Assembly (NCBI GenBank): GCA_019449595.1
Contig: JAGRPL010000001.1
Location: forward strand, 186,001-250,000
Direction: 5' to 3'
Length of the DNA: 64,000 bases
Source of the DNA: Rhodoferax sp.
GTDB lineage: Bacteria > Pseudomonadota > Gammaproteobacteria > Burkholderiales > Burkholderiaceae_C
The notes beneath the pieces are model-generated. The model had not been told where the DNA came from and searched no databases. It saw only the letters and a list, made by a program, of their open reading frames with translations. A program made the translations under genes and the position numbers. This document shows, piece after piece, positions 34,799 to 44,429 of this stretch (its first letter is position 1; every line of letters begins with the position of its first letter).

Positions 34799-35086
34799 AT
34801 GGTTCCACAGCTCCTGCAGGCGGTTCCCTTGTCCGAGCTTCACCGCATCCGACGATGGCACGTGGCGCATGCGCACGACCACCCGCTGGAGTACCAGCTG
34901 TGGGACGCCGTGCTGACCTCCTGGCTCATGGGGTGGGTGGGCTGGCTGCCCACCTGGGCGCTGGATGCCTGGTGGGCCGCAGTGCCCTGCGTGCTGGGCA
35001 TGCTCGCGCCCGGCCTGTACGTGGGCTGGCGGGCTCGCGCCCACGCCCGGCATCGCCTGCGGTGCGACTGGCTGCGGGTGCCCTAG
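34799..35086 (+). CDS. Small membrane protein of unknown function
   Basis: 95 residues with AGGAGG properly spaced before ATG. The N-terminal third is His-rich (IRRWHVAHAHDHPLEYQLWD), followed by two hydrophobic segments (about 38-55 and 58-76) and a basic C-terminal tail. No family recognised; similar short proteins occur in Burkholderiales. It precedes the enoyl-CoA hydratase-like gene by 40 bases and may share its transcript. Confidence 0.72.
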   Translation: MVPQLLQAVPLSELHRIRRWHVAHAHDHPLEYQLWDAVLTSWLMGWVGWLPTWALDAWWAAVPCVLGMLAPGLYVGWRARAHARHRLRCDWLRVP

Positions 35087-35126
35087 GTGACTGGCGGGCC
35101 CGCCGGCCTGCATTACAGTCGGCCGC

Positions 35127-35984
35127 ATGAACACACCCGCCACACCACTCACCTGCTTTTCCCTCACCACGGAAAACCACGTGGCCCATCTGGTGCTCAA
35201 CAAGCCCGAGGCCATGAACACCATGCACCCGACCTTCTGGCGCGAGCTGGACGCGGTGCTGACGCAACTGCACCTGGAAGGCGCGGCCCGCGCGCTGGTC
35301 ATCAGCAGCACCGGCAAGCACTTCAGCGCCGGCATGGCGCTGGACACCTTTGCCGGCGCCATCCAGATGGACGACCAGAGCCCCGAAGGCCGGGCGGCCG
35401 TGTTTGACCTGCTGACCGACATGCAGGCAACCTTCACCAAGCTGGAGACCTTGCGCATCCCAGTCATTGTGGCCATCCAGGGGGGCTGCATCGGCGGCGC
35501 GGTGGACATGGTCAGCGCCTGCTGCATCCGCTACGCCACGGAGCAGACCTTCTTCTGCATCCAGGAAATCAACATCGGCATGGTGGCCGACGTGGGAACG
35601 CTGCAACGCCTGCCCAAGCTCATCCCCTTGGCGGTGGTGAAGGAGCTGGCCTACACCGGCCGACGCATGCCCGCCAGCCAGGCCCTGCAGTACGGGCTGG
35701 TCAACGCCGTGTTCGACACCGAGGACGCCATGCTGCAGGCCGCTCTGCAGTGCGCACGGGAGATCGCCTCCAAACCCCCGGTGGCCATCTGGGGCACCAA
35801 GCAGGCCCTGCATTACGCCCGCGACCATGCCGTGGACGATGCGCTCAAGCAGATGGGCTGGCTACAGGGCGCCATCTGGAGCAACCGCCACGTCATGGAA
35901 GCCGTCATGGCCATGAAGTCCAAGCGCCCCGGCGATTTTCCGGCGCTGACGCCCCTGCAGCCGTTCAAGGACATCGGCGCCTGA
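35127..35984 (+). CDS. Enoyl-CoA hydratase/isomerase (crotonase) family protein
   Basis: 285-residue crotonase-fold enzyme. The oxyanion-hole segments ISSTGKHFSAGM and QGGCIGGAVDMVSACC are conserved; the second catalytic position shows an acidic pair region FFCIQEINIGMVADVGTLQRLP, resembling delta3,5-delta2,4-dienoyl-CoA isomerases and related hydratases. The likely role is beta-oxidation of unsaturated acyl-CoA substrates. It stands without other beta-oxidation genes. Confidence 0.9.
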   Translation: MNTPATPLTCFSLTTENHVAHLVLNKPEAMNTMHPTFWRELDAVLTQLHLEGAARALVISSTGKHFSAGMALDTFAGAIQMDDQSPEGRAAVFDLLTDMQATFTKLETLRIPVIVAIQGGCIGGAVDMVSACCIRYATEQTFFCIQEINIGMVADVGTLQRLPKLIPLAVVKELAYTGRRMPASQALQYGLVNAVFDTEDAMLQAALQCAREIASKPPVAIWGTKQALHYARDHAVDDALKQMGWLQGAIWSNRHVMEAVMAMKSKRPGDFPALTPLQPFKDIGA

Positions 35985-36015
35985 AGCCCGGGCGACAACG
36001 CCCGCTGCAACGCCT

Positions 36016-36035
36016 TATCCCCCGTTCGGGGGATA
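36016..36035. other. Hairpin upstream of the GGDEF/EAL gene
   Basis: TATCCCCC and GGGGGATA form a perfect 8-bp stem with a GTTC loop. It is followed on the plus strand by an A-run, not a T-run, so it is not a standard terminator for either direction. It could affect the leader of the downstream signalling gene. Confidence 0.45.
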
Positions 36036-36095
36036 GAAAAAAAAGGGGATTCGTGGTGTGATGCAGGCGTCACCGATCCGCACGAACCCCACCCC

Positions 36096-38693
36096 ATGTC
36101 CACCCCCCAGCCAACGCCGTTGAGCCTGCAAAACCTGCAGTCGGTCGTGGACACGCTGCCGGTGGCGTTCTTTGTCAAGGACCTGGACAGCCGCCTGTTG
36201 CTGGTCAACAAGACCTGCGAAGACGTTCTGGGGGTGCCCTTCGAAGACCTGCGCGGCACCCGGGGCGACGCGTACTACACCCCCGAGCAACTCACCCGCA
36301 CCCAGGAAAAGATCCAGGAATCCCTGGCGTCGGGACGCACCGTGCGCTACGAGACCCATTACTGGAACGCCCAGCACGGGCAGCGCCGCTGGGGGCAGAC
36401 CTCCCTCAAGCCGGTCTACGACGCGCAGGGCCACCCGCTGTACCTAATGGGCACGACGGTCGACATCCACGCGCAAAAGCAGCTGCAGCAACTGCTCGAC
36501 GGCGAGCGCACCCTGCTGGAAATGATGGCCCGCAACGCACCGCTGCCGGACATCCTGGGCACCTATGCCCGCAGTTACGAGGCCACCTTTGCCGGCATGC
36601 TGTGCGCGATCCTGCTGTTCGATGCCGACGGCATGCACCTGCGCCACGGCGCCGCCCCCAGCCTGCCGGCGGCCTATTGCCAGGCCATGGAGAACCGGGC
36701 TGCAGGCCCGCACCTGGGCTTTGGCGGCCCCGCCGTGCCCCCGCCGCAAGACACCGTGGTGTCCGACATCGCCACAGATCCCCTGTGGCAGGACCACCGA
36801 GACCTGGCGCTGGCGCACGGCCTGCACGCGTGCTGGTGCGCCCCCATCGTGTCGTCCAAAGGCCAGGTGTGGGGCACGTTTGCGGTCTACCACGCCACGC
36901 GGCGCACACCCCGCGCCGAAGAGCTGCAGGCCATCCAGCGCGGCGCCTACATGGCCGGCCTGGCCATGGGCCACCACGCCGCCGAGCGACAACGCCAGGC
37001 CGACCAGGAGGCACTGCACGAAGCGGTGCTGCACACCCGCACCATCCTGGACAACATCCTTGACGGCGTCGTCACCGTCAGCCAGCAGGGTGTGATCCAG
37101 TCCTTCAACAAGGCGGCCGCCACCATCTTTGGCTACCACCCCGAAGAGGTGCTGGGCAGCAGCCTGGGCATCCTGCTGCCCGAAGGCCTGCGCAACCGCC
37201 AGGACAGCCTGCTGCGGCGCCACACCCGCACCGGCCCGGCCGATTTCGTCGGCACGCAGCGCGAAGCACAGGGGCAGCGCAAGGACGGCACCGTGTTCCC
37301 CATCAGCCTGTCGGTGTCCAAGATCACCCATGCCGGGCAACCCCTGTTCATTGGCGTGATCCGCGACATCACCCTGCGCCGCCAGAGCGAGCAGGAGATC
37401 CGGCGGCTGGCCTTCTACGACCCGCTGACCGAATTGCCCAACCGGCGCCTGCTGACCGACCGGCTCCAGCAGGCCATGGTGACCTCGGCACGCACCGGAC
37501 AGCACGGTGCCGTGATGTTCCTGGACCTGGACAACTTCAAGCAGCTCAATGACACCCATGGCCACGACGCCGGCGACCTGCTGCTGCAGCAGGTGGCCAT
37601 CCGCCTGCGGACCTGCGTGCGCGAGGGTGACAGCGTGGCGCGCCTGGGGGGCGACGAGTTCGTGGTGCTGCTGGAAAACCTGAGCCCTTCGGTGGTGGAC
37701 AGCGCCACCCACGCCGAACTGGTCGCCAGCAAGATCCAGAGCGCCCTGGGCCAGCCCTACAACCTGCGCGGCCTCGTCTGCAACAGCACGCCCAGCGCGG
37801 GCATTGCCGTGTACCTGGGCGACAACGAGGGCACGGACGACCTGCTCAAGAAGGCCGACGTGGCCATGTACCAGGCCAAGGCCGCCGGGCGCAACACGGT
37901 ACGGTTCTTCGATCCGGCCATGCAGGCGTCGGTCAACGCCCACGCGGCACTGGCGCACGACATGCGCCGCGGCCTGGCCCGGCACGAATTCATGCTGCTG
38001 TACCAGTTCCAGGTGGACGTCCACGGCATGCCCACCGGAGCCGAGGCGCTGCTGCGCTGGAACCACCCCACGCAGGGCATGGTGTCACCGGCGCAGTTCA
38101 TTCCCCTGGCCGAAGAGTCCGGCATGGGGCTGGCGCTGGGCCGGTGGGTGCTGGAATCCGCCTGCAACCAGCTGCGGGTATGGGCCGATCAACCCGTCAC
38201 CCGGCACTGGACGCTGGCGGTCAACGTGAGCGCCTCCCAGTTTGCGCAGGCCGACTTCGTGGCGCAGGTCGCGTCGGCGCTGCGCCAATCGGGAGCCTGC
38301 CCCCAGCGGCTGACGCTGGAGCTCACCGAGCGCATCGTGATGGACCACCCGGATGACACCCGGGTCAAGATGAACGCCCTCAAGGCCCTGGGCGTGCGCC
38401 TGTCGCTGGACGACTTCGGCACCGGCTACTCGTCCCTGCTGCACCTGCAGCAGCTGCCACTGGACCAGCTCAAGATCGACCAGTCGTTCGTGCACGACCT
38501 GCTGGCGCACCGCGGTGAGGCCTCGGTGGCGCGCTCGGTGGTTGCGCTGGGCCACAGCCTGGGCCTGACCGTCATTGCCGAAGGCGTGGAGACCGCCGGG
38601 CAGCGCAACCTGCTGGCCGACCTGGGCTGCGACGCCTTCCAGGGCTATTACTTCGGCCGACCCACCCCCGCGGGCGAGCTCACCCACCACTGA
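36096..38693 (+). CDS. PAS-GAF-PAS-GGDEF-EAL signalling protein
   Basis: 865-residue cytoplasmic c-di-GMP protein. Order: PAS with PAC tail (about 10-130), GAF (about 145-290), PAS/PAC (about 310-430), GGDEF (about 440-600), EAL (about 620-865). The cyclase signature ARLGGDEFVVLLE is intact with upstream FLDLDNFKQLNDTHGHD. The phosphodiesterase domain keeps GAEALLRW, the metal-binding Glu in LTLELTER, DDFGTGYSSLLHL, the Lys in DQLKIDQSFV and IAEGVETA, so both activities are possible. No transmembrane segment is apparent, so signals are probably cytoplasmic. Monocistronic. Confidence 0.94.
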   Translation: MSTPQPTPLSLQNLQSVVDTLPVAFFVKDLDSRLLLVNKTCEDVLGVPFEDLRGTRGDAYYTPEQLTRTQEKIQESLASGRTVRYETHYWNAQHGQRRWGQTSLKPVYDAQGHPLYLMGTTVDIHAQKQLQQLLDGERTLLEMMARNAPLPDILGTYARSYEATFAGMLCAILLFDADGMHLRHGAAPSLPAAYCQAMENRAAGPHLGFGGPAVPPPQDTVVSDIATDPLWQDHRDLALAHGLHACWCAPIVSSKGQVWGTFAVYHATRRTPRAEELQAIQRGAYMAGLAMGHHAAERQRQADQEALHEAVLHTRTILDNILDGVVTVSQQGVIQSFNKAAATIFGYHPEEVLGSSLGILLPEGLRNRQDSLLRRHTRTGPADFVGTQREAQGQRKDGTVFPISLSVSKITHAGQPLFIGVIRDITLRRQSEQEIRRLAFYDPLTELPNRRLLTDRLQQAMVTSARTGQHGAVMFLDLDNFKQLNDTHGHDAGDLLLQQVAIRLRTCVREGDSVARLGGDEFVVLLENLSPSVVDSATHAELVASKIQSALGQPYNLRGLVCNSTPSAGIAVYLGDNEGTDDLLKKADVAMYQAKAAGRNTVRFFDPAMQASVNAHAALAHDMRRGLARHEFMLLYQFQVDVHGMPTGAEALLRWNHPTQGMVSPAQFIPLAEESGMGLALGRWVLESACNQLRVWADQPVTRHWTLAVNVSASQFAQADFVAQVASALRQSGACPQRLTLELTERIVMDHPDDTRVKMNALKALGVRLSLDDFGTGYSSLLHLQQLPLDQLKIDQSFVHDLLAHRGEASVARSVVALGHSLGLTVIAEGVETAGQRNLLADLGCDAFQGYYFGRPTPAGELTHH

Positions 38694-38704
38694 GCCGCCG
38701 CGCC

Positions 38705-39559
38705 CTACTGCCGCGCAGTGCGGACGTTGGCCGGCAGGCGCTGCGGGTGGCTGGTGCGAAACGGGTTGATGTCCAGCCCGCCGCGGCGCGTGTAGCGCGC
38801 ATACACTGCCAGCTTCAGCGGCTTGCAGCGCGTCCAGATGTCCATGAAGATGCGCTCCACGCACTGCTCGTGGAACTCGTTGTGGTTGCGAAAGCTCACC
38901 AGGTACTGCAGCAGGCCGCCCTGCTCGATCTGGTCGCCGGTGTAGCTGATCTGCACGCTGCCCCAGTCGGGCTGGCCGGTCACCAGGCAGTTGCTCTTGA
39001 GCAGGTTGCTGGTCAGCACTTCAGAGACGGGCGCCTCACCCGGCGTCACCGTGAGCAGATCAGGCGCCGGCGTGTAGCGGGTGCATTCGATGTCGAGCCG
39101 GTCCAGGTTCAGGCCGTCGAGCTCATGGATGGGTTCGCGGTCGAACTGCTCTGGGCCCACCAGCGTGACGCCGATGGACGCCACCCGGGCCGGATCGGGC
39201 GCGTTGCGCCACACCGCTTCGGTGATGTCGGCCCGCAGACGCTCGCGCACGGCATTGGCGTCGGCAAACGGCGTGTTGTTGAAGCTGTTGAGGTAGAGCT
39301 TGAACGACTTGCTCTCCACGATGTTGACCGACTCGCAGGGCACGGTGAAATGCGCCAGCGCCACCTGGGGCTTGCCGCGCAGGTTGAGCCAGCTCAGTTC
39401 GAACGCCGTCCACATGTCGGCGCCAAAGAACGGCGCCACGCCGTCGATGCCGATCTCGGCGCGCTTGCCGGCCCGGGGAATGGGAAACAGCAGCGACGCA
39501 TCGTAATGGTCCTGGTAGGCCGAGGCCTTGCCGAGCTGGGATTGTTCAGGAGTGTTCAT
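38705..39559 (-). CDS. queF: NADPH-dependent 7-cyano-7-deazaguanine reductase
   Basis: Reduces preQ0 to preQ1 in queuosine synthesis. 284 residues, the long two-domain QueF form. The QueF signature [14 protein letters not shown] is near the N-terminal third and the thioimide-forming Cys lies in [15 protein letters not shown]; the Glu/His pair in [16 protein letters not shown] is also conserved. Start taken as ATG 39559; a GTG at 39568 overlaps the upstream hydrolase stop as GTGA. Same strand and directly after the alpha/beta hydrolase gene. Confidence 0.94.
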   Translation of the reverse strand: MNTPEQSQLGKASAYQDHYDASLLFPIPRAGKRAEIGIDGVAPFFGADMWTAFELSWLNLRGKPQVALAHFTVPCESVNIVESKSFKLYLNSFNNTPFADANAVRERLRADITEAVWRNAPDPARVASIGVTLVGPEQFDREPIHELDGLNLDRLDIECTRYTPAPDLLTVTPGEAPVSEVLTSNLLKSNCLVTGQPDWGSVQISYTGDQIEQGGLLQYLVSFRNHNEFHEQCVERIFMDIWTRCKPLKLAVYARYTRRGGLDINPFRTSHPQRLPANVRTARQ

Positions 39560-39564
39560 GGGGG

Positions 39565-40488
39565 TCACGCCGCGGCCGGTTGCCCGGCCGCCTGTAAATG
39601 GGGAATCAGCACACCGAGCATCTGCGCCACGGGCTCCGGAGGCAGGTCATGGCCCATGCCGTCAATGCCCACCAGCCGCGCGCCGGCAATGCGCCGCGCC
39701 GTGTCTTCGCCATGGGCATAGGGCACCAGCGGGTCGGCCCGGCCGTGCAGCACCAGCGTGGGGCTGCTGATGCGCGCCAGCTGCGCCGCACGGGTCACGT
39801 CGGCCAGGATGGCCAGCATCTGGCGCGCCGTGCCGGCCGGATGGAAGCTACGCTGCACGCCTTCCAGAATGCGCGCGCGCAGCTCCGGTTCGGGCGTGGG
39901 GTAGGCAGGGCTGCCGATGACCCGGAACAGCTGGACGAAATGGTCCACCACCGCCTGCGGCTGCCGGCTGGCCGGGCGGCGCAGCAGGGCCCGCACCACC
40001 TCGGGGCGCGCCTGCGGCAGGCCCTTGGCGCCGCTGCTGCTCATGATGCTGGTCAGGCTCAGGGTGCGCCGGGGCGCCGCAATGGCCACGCGCTGCGCAA
40101 CCATGCCGCCCATGCTGGCGCCCACCACGTGCGCGCGCTCCACGCCCAGGGCGTCGAGCACGCCCAGGGCATCGGCCGCCATGTCGGTCAGCGTGTAAGG
40201 TGCCCGCGGCACCAGCCCCAGCTTGTGCTGGAGCCCGGCCCACAGCAGGCTGGGCGTGCCCAGGTGGTCGAAGGACTGGCTCAGGCCCGCATCGCGGTTG
40301 TCCATGCGGATGACGCGAAAGCCGGCGTCCACCAGCGCCTGCACCAGTTCGCCCGGCCAGGCCACGAGCTGCATGCCCAGGCCCATGATGAGCAGCACCA
40401 CGGGGCGGCTTGGTGCGCCGGCATCCAGCGCCGGGTCCGCGGCCGAGTCCTCCACTTCGATGGTGATGCCGTTTGCTCTTATTTTCAT
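39565..40488 (-). CDS. Alpha/beta hydrolase
   Basis: 307-residue single-domain hydrolase. The nucleophile elbow GASMGGM carries the Ser, the acid is probably in [11 protein letters not shown] and the His in [10 protein letters not shown]. The oxyanion region [12 protein letters not shown] and [14 protein letters not shown] are typical of a family often annotated as esterase or proline iminopeptidase-like. The start codon ATG at 40488 and the first few codons (MKIRAN) are supplied by a dispersed-repeat copy lying between this gene and yaaA. No signal peptide. Substrate unknown. Followed by queF. Confidence 0.9.
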   Translation of the reverse strand: MKIRANGITIEVEDSAADPALDAGAPSRPVVLLIMGLGMQLVAWPGELVQALVDAGFRVIRMDNRDAGLSQSFDHLGTPSLLWAGLQHKLGLVPRAPYTLTDMAADALGVLDALGVERAHVVGASMGGMVAQRVAIAAPRRTLSLTSIMSSSGAKGLPQARPEVVRALLRRPASRQPQAVVDHFVQLFRVIGSPAYPTPEPELRARILEGVQRSFHPAGTARQMLAILADVTRAAQLARISSPTLVLHGRADPLVPYAHGEDTARRIAGARLVGIDGMGHDLPPEPVAQMLGVLIPHLQAAGQPAAA

Positions 40489-40531
40489 AGCTCTCTGCGC
40501 AGGCTGTACGCTGGCTACAGGCCTTTTTGGC
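40472..40531 (+). repeat. Dispersed CTGCGCAG-core repeat, copy 6 (yaaA/hydrolase junction)
   Basis: TTTGCTCTTATTTTCATAGC, TCTCTGCGCAGGC, then GGCTACAGGCCTTTTTGG. It fills almost the whole 26-base gap between two minus-strand genes and extends into both: it supplies the hydrolase ATG and the last codons plus stop of yaaA. Confidence 0.75.
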
Positions 40532-41303
40532 TCTGATTGTCGCGCCGGAACACATACCGGTCCGGTGTTGACAGGGCCTGGCTCCACGCATACCCCTCCA
40601 GGGCGAACGCCCGCAGATCCTCGGGCTTGACCACCTGGTGGGTGGCGGCAAACCGCGCCATCAGCCCGCGCGCACGCTTGGCCATGAAGCTGATGACCTT
40701 GTACTGGCCGCTCTTGAACTCCTCGAACACGCACTCCACCACCCGCGCCTTCAACGCACCGGTGTCAACCGCCTTGAAATACTCCTGCGAGGCCAGGTTG
40801 ATGACCACCGGGCTGATGTCGGCCTGCAGGCGGGTGTTGAGGTAATCGGAAATCTGCGTGCCCCAGTACGCGTAGAGGTTGCGCCCCTGCGGGTTGGCCA
40901 GGCGGGTGCCCATCTCCAGCCGGTAGGGCTGCATCAGGTCCATGGGGCGCAGCACGCCGTACAGGCCGCTGAGGACGCACACATGGTCCTGCGTCCAGGC
41001 CAGGTCCTGCGGGTTCAGGGTGCGGGCGTCCAGGCCCTCGTACACATCTCCATTGAACGCCATCAGCGCCTGGCGGGCGTTCTGCTCCGTGGCCTTGGGC
41101 GACCACGCCAGGTAGCGCGCCACATTGAGCGCGGCGAGCTTGTCGCTCAGCGACATGAGCGAGGCAATCTGCTGCGGCGACTGCGTGCGCAGCAGCGCAA
41201 TCAGGGCCTGCGACTGCTTGACAAACAGCGGCGGTGTGTGGGGAAGTGGCCCCAGAGGGGTTTCATAGTCGAGCGACTTGGCGGGCGAGAGAAGAAAGAG
41301 CAT
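40515..41303 (-). CDS. yaaA: Peroxide stress protein YaaA (UPF0246/DUF328)
   Basis: 262 residues, close to E. coli YaaA, a DNA-binding protein that limits damage by lowering free iron under peroxide stress. Conserved pieces: LFLLSPAKSLDYETP at the start, NGDVYEGLDA, LSGLYGVLRPMDLMQPYRLEMGT and YWGTQISDYLN. The last residues (QKGL) and stop lie in a dispersed-repeat copy. It is divergent from the MaoC-like gene, and no OxyR-type site was recognised upstream. Confidence 0.93.
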   Translation of the reverse strand: MLFLLSPAKSLDYETPLGPLPHTPPLFVKQSQALIALLRTQSPQQIASLMSLSDKLAALNVARYLAWSPKATEQNARQALMAFNGDVYEGLDARTLNPQDLAWTQDHVCVLSGLYGVLRPMDLMQPYRLEMGTRLANPQGRNLYAYWGTQISDYLNTRLQADISPVVINLASQEYFKAVDTGALKARVVECVFEEFKSGQYKVISFMAKRARGLMARFAATHQVVKPEDLRAFALEGYAWSQALSTPDRYVFRRDNQSQKGL

Positions 41304-41343
41304 GCCGCATTATCCTGAAAGCCTGCCCCATAATCGCAGCGCC

Positions 41344-42276
41344 ATGGCCATACCCACACACTCCACCCCATCCGCCCCCCCGGCTGCGCCCCGCGCCGTG
41401 GTGCAGCTGCACTTTGACCGCCCCCCGTCCAACGGCAGTGGCCTGCTCGGTAGCCTGCTGGCGCGCCGCCCGGCGCAGGCCCCGGCCGAGGCGCTGGGGA
41501 TGCGCTTTCATGCCCAGTGGAACGGCGTGCGCGCCCGATCCGCACAGCTGGCGCGCTACCGCACGGTGTGCGACCTGCCAGCGGGCCCCGCCCTGCCCTT
41601 GCTGTACCTGCACGCCCTGGCCATGCCGCTGCACATGGCCATCCTGAGCCACCCCGCGTTTCCGCTGCGCCTCCTGGGACTGGTGCACTGGAGCAACCGG
41701 ATCGAATCCCTGCAGCCGGTTGCCAACGACGCGGTGCTGTCGCTGGAGTGCACGCTCAACGGCATCACGCCCACCGAGCGCGGCCAGTCGTTCAGCCTGC
41801 ACACCACCGCCCGCGTGCAGGGCGCCGTCGTGTGGCGGGAAGTCAGCACCTTCCTGTCGCCCCTGGCCAAAAGAAAATCGGACTCTGCAACCAAGGCCCG
41901 CCCGGCCAGCGAAGTGCCGGAGCCCGACTGGGGCGCCCCCGTGGCGCAATGGCCAGTTGCGGCCAACGCCGGACGCCGCTTCGCCGGACCGTCGGGCGAC
42001 TGGAACCCCATCCATGTGAGCGCCTTCACGGCCCGCCTGTTCGGCTACCCGCGCGCCATTGCCCACGGCCTGTTCAGCGCGGCGCGCTGCCTGGAACTGC
42101 TGCAGGCCAACCGGCCAGCCACCCACCCCGTGACGCTGGACCTGCGCTTCAAGCGCCCGCTGCTGATTCCCGGATCGGTGGCGCTGCACACCGCGCCCGA
42201 AGGCCCTGCCACCCGGTTCGTGCTGCGCGTGCAGCCCACGGGCGAGCCGCATATTGAAGGCGTATTTCAAGGCTGA
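41344..42276 (+). CDS. MaoC-like acyl dehydratase family protein
   Basis: 310-residue protein with a hotdog-type dehydratase domain at the C-terminus. The hydratase-2 signature appears as GPSGDWNPIHVSAFTARLFGYPRAIAHGLF (about residues 219-248), holding the catalytic Asp and His. The N-terminal half is a diverged hotdog-like region preceded by an Ala/Pro-rich tail, as in two-domain MaoC proteins. Probable substrate is an enoyl-CoA or enoyl-ACP. ATG 41344 chosen; an upstream extension overlaps divergent yaaA. Confidence 0.85.
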   Translation: MAIPTHSTPSAPPAAPRAVVQLHFDRPPSNGSGLLGSLLARRPAQAPAEALGMRFHAQWNGVRARSAQLARYRTVCDLPAGPALPLLYLHALAMPLHMAILSHPAFPLRLLGLVHWSNRIESLQPVANDAVLSLECTLNGITPTERGQSFSLHTTARVQGAVVWREVSTFLSPLAKRKSDSATKARPASEVPEPDWGAPVAQWPVAANAGRRFAGPSGDWNPIHVSAFTARLFGYPRAIAHGLFSAARCLELLQANRPATHPVTLDLRFKRPLLIPGSVALHTAPEGPATRFVLRVQPTGEPHIEGVFQG

Positions 42277-42294
42277 ATCAGCCGTTGACGCCCG

Positions 42295-42331
42295 TCGCAC
42301 CTGCGCAGACAGCTATCCATTCAATAGCAAG
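42295..42331 (-). repeat. Dispersed CTGCGCAG-core repeat, copy 7 (intergenic)
   Basis: Reverse orientation: on the minus strand TTGCTATTGAATGGATAGC then TGTCTGCGCAGG. The right arm beyond the core is only weakly recognisable. It lies just after the MaoC-like stop. Confidence 0.7.
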
Positions 42332-42354
42332 ACACCACGCGGCCTGACCGGCCG

Positions 42355-43059
42355 TCAAGGGTGCCACGCACGCGGCTGCAGCGCGAAGGCCTGGGCGTGC
42401 TGCGCCACCTCCACCCAGACACACTCGCCGTTCTTGCGCTTCATGTGCAGGACGGCCGTGCGCGCCAGCCCCTGGATGTGGCGGGTCACCACATCCATGA
42501 CCCACCCGTGGGTGATAACCAGCACGCGCTGGCCGGGATGGTGCTGGCCGATGGTGTCGAAGGCGCCCAGCACGCGGTCCGCGAATTCGTCCATGGTCTC
42601 GCCGCCGGCAAATTCGGCGGCCGGGTTGCGCCGCAGAATCTGCTCCAGCAGCACCGGATTCAACTCGGCCAGCTCCTGCTTGGGAATGCCCTGCACGGCG
42701 CCAAAGTGCTTTTCCTTGAGCCCTTCATGACAGGACGGCGGTGGCAGGCCCAGCGCCGCCGCAACGATTTCGGCGGTTTCCCGCGCCCGCACCAGCGGGC
42801 TGCTCCAGATCGCCGAGAACCCGGCATCGGCCAGCGGTTGCGCCATGGCATGGGCCTGCTGGCGCCCCAGTGCGTTGATGGGCACGTCCAGCCAGCCCTG
42901 CAGAACGCCCTTCTTGTTCCAGTCGGTTTCGCCATGGCGGGCAATGCAGAGGTGCGCCGCCGGCACCCCGCCGGCGCGCCCATGCAGCCCGTCGCCAGGC
43001 CCCGGCGCTCCGCGGCGCTGGCCTGTTTCAGCGACCCTAGTGGACAACTGCGCAGCCAT
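42355..43059 (-). CDS. Histidine phosphatase family protein (phosphoglycerate mutase-like)
   Basis: About 234 residues with the phosphohistidine signature CIARHGETDWNKKG, a second arginine in SSPLVRARETAEI, and the second His in VLVITHGWVMD. This is the broad-specificity GpmB/PhoE type acid phosphatase rather than a true glycolytic mutase. The N-terminus is uncertain: ATG 43059 leaves about 40 low-complexity residues before the motif, and a GTG closer to VPAAHLCIARHG would fit the family better. Located convergent with the MaoC-like gene. Confidence 0.82.
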   Translation of the reverse strand: MAAQLSTRVAETGQRRGAPGPGDGLHGRAGGVPAAHLCIARHGETDWNKKGVLQGWLDVPINALGRQQAHAMAQPLADAGFSAIWSSPLVRARETAEIVAAALGLPPPSCHEGLKEKHFGAVQGIPKQELAELNPVLLEQILRRNPAAEFAGGETMDEFADRVLGAFDTIGQHHPGQRVLVITHGWVMDVVTRHIQGLARTAVLHMKRKNGECVWVEVAQHAQAFALQPRAWHP

Positions 43060-43110
43060 GCCGCCAGTGTGCCGCAAATCCGCGGCCGTGGCAGCCCGTT
43101 TCGTCGGGGT

Positions 43111-44286
43111 TTACACGCAGGCGTCGGGCCCGCCAGGCACTCGCACCCAGCCTTCCATGATGCGGCGTGCCGAGCGGCTCATCAGCGCCTTGTGCACCTG
43201 CCACTGGCCGTGCACCTCCTGGGCCTGCGCGCCCACCTCCAGGCGCCCGGACGGGTGGCCGAAGCACACCCGGCCATCGGCGCCCGACGGCGCCACCCGG
43301 TGCACCAGCGTTCCGGGAATGGCGGCCGCCACGGCAAGGGCCACAGCCCCGGTGCCCGTCATGGCGTGGTGCAGCTGCCCCATGGAAAAAATGCGCGCCA
43401 GCAGGTGGATGGACGCGCCGTCCACCACCCGACCATCGGACGCCGTGTAACTGGCGGGGCTGGCCACCAGCGCAAGCTTGGGGGTGTGCGGCCGCAGCGC
43501 GCTGGCCTCCTGCGCACTGCCTGCCAGGCCCATGGCCACGGCGGCGCGGGCGCGGATGGCCTCGGCCCGCGCCAGCAGGTCGGCGTTGCCGTTGACGTCG
43601 CCCTGCAGCTCCGTGCCGCGCAGGCCCAGGGTAGCCGCCGCGATAAACACAGTGGGGTTGCCCGCGTTGATCAGGGTTGCCTCCACCACCCCGACCCCGG
43701 GCACATCCAGCAGGTCCACACGCTGGCCCGTGGGAAACAGGGCAGCACCCGCGCCCGCCTGCGCACCGGACGCCGGGTCCATGAATTCCAACCGGATTTC
43801 GGCCGCGGGAAAGGCCACGCCATCGAGCATGAAATCGCCTTCCTCCTGCACCGCCCCGCCAGCCATGGGCACGTGGGCCACGATCTGCTTGCCGATGTTG
43901 GCCTGCCAGATGCGCACCGTTGCCACCCCGTCAGCGGGGGCCTCCACCAAGCCGGCGCTGATGGCAAACGGCCCCACGGCCGCGCTCAGGTTGCCGCAGT
44001 TGCCCGACCAGTCGATGACCGGCTGGCCCACGGCCACGGCGCCGAACCAGTAGTCCACATCGCAGTCGGCACGCAGGGACTTGGCCACGATGACCACCTT
44101 GCTCGTGCTGGACGTGGCGCCGCCCATGCCGTCGATCTGCTTGCCATAGGGGTCCGGACTGCCGATCACCCGCAGCAGCACGCGGTCGCGCTCGGCCGGG
44201 TTGGCCGGCAGGTCGGGCGCATGGAAGAAAACGCCCTTGCTGGTGCCGCCACGCATGTAGACGGCGGGAATTCTGAGTTGTGTCAC
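43111..44286 (-). CDS. prpF: PrpF family 2-methylaconitate isomerase-like protein
   Basis: 391 residues, two-lobed diaminopimelate-epimerase-like fold of the PrpF family. Landmarks are IPAVYMRGGTSKGVFFH at the N-terminus, GSPDPYGKQIDGMGGATSSTSKV, DWSGNCGNLSAAVGPFAI with the catalytic Cys/Lys region, and INAGNPTVFIAA. PrpF isomerises 2-methylaconitate in the AcnD-type methylcitrate cycle; relatives act on other tricarboxylates such as 4-oxalomesaconate. No prpBCD genes are adjacent, so substrate is uncertain. Confidence 0.85.
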   Translation of the reverse strand: MTQLRIPAVYMRGGTSKGVFFHAPDLPANPAERDRVLLRVIGSPDPYGKQIDGMGGATSSTSKVVIVAKSLRADCDVDYWFGAVAVGQPVIDWSGNCGNLSAAVGPFAISAGLVEAPADGVATVRIWQANIGKQIVAHVPMAGGAVQEEGDFMLDGVAFPAAEIRLEFMDPASGAQAGAGAALFPTGQRVDLLDVPGVGVVEATLINAGNPTVFIAAATLGLRGTELQGDVNGNADLLARAEAIRARAAVAMGLAGSAQEASALRPHTPKLALVASPASYTASDGRVVDGASIHLLARIFSMGQLHHAMTGTGAVALAVAAAIPGTLVHRVAPSGADGRVCFGHPSGRLEVGAQAQEVHGQWQVHKALMSRSARRIMEGWVRVPGGPDACV

Positions 44287-44429
44287 GTCAAGCCCTCATC
44301 ACTGCAGCGACCACTGCGCCGCAGGCGGAATGCTCTCACATCTCTGCTCCGGCGCAGCGGCACCCGCACTGGGCAAGCCCAACCCTTTGCCCTACACTGG
44401 CGCCCACTGGACACCCCGGGAGCGTGCGC

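Noticed and set aside
36016..36045. Hairpin with adjacent A-run as a terminator
   Set aside because: The run is A on the plus strand after the stem and precedes the stem on the minus strand, so neither direction has the required U-tract.
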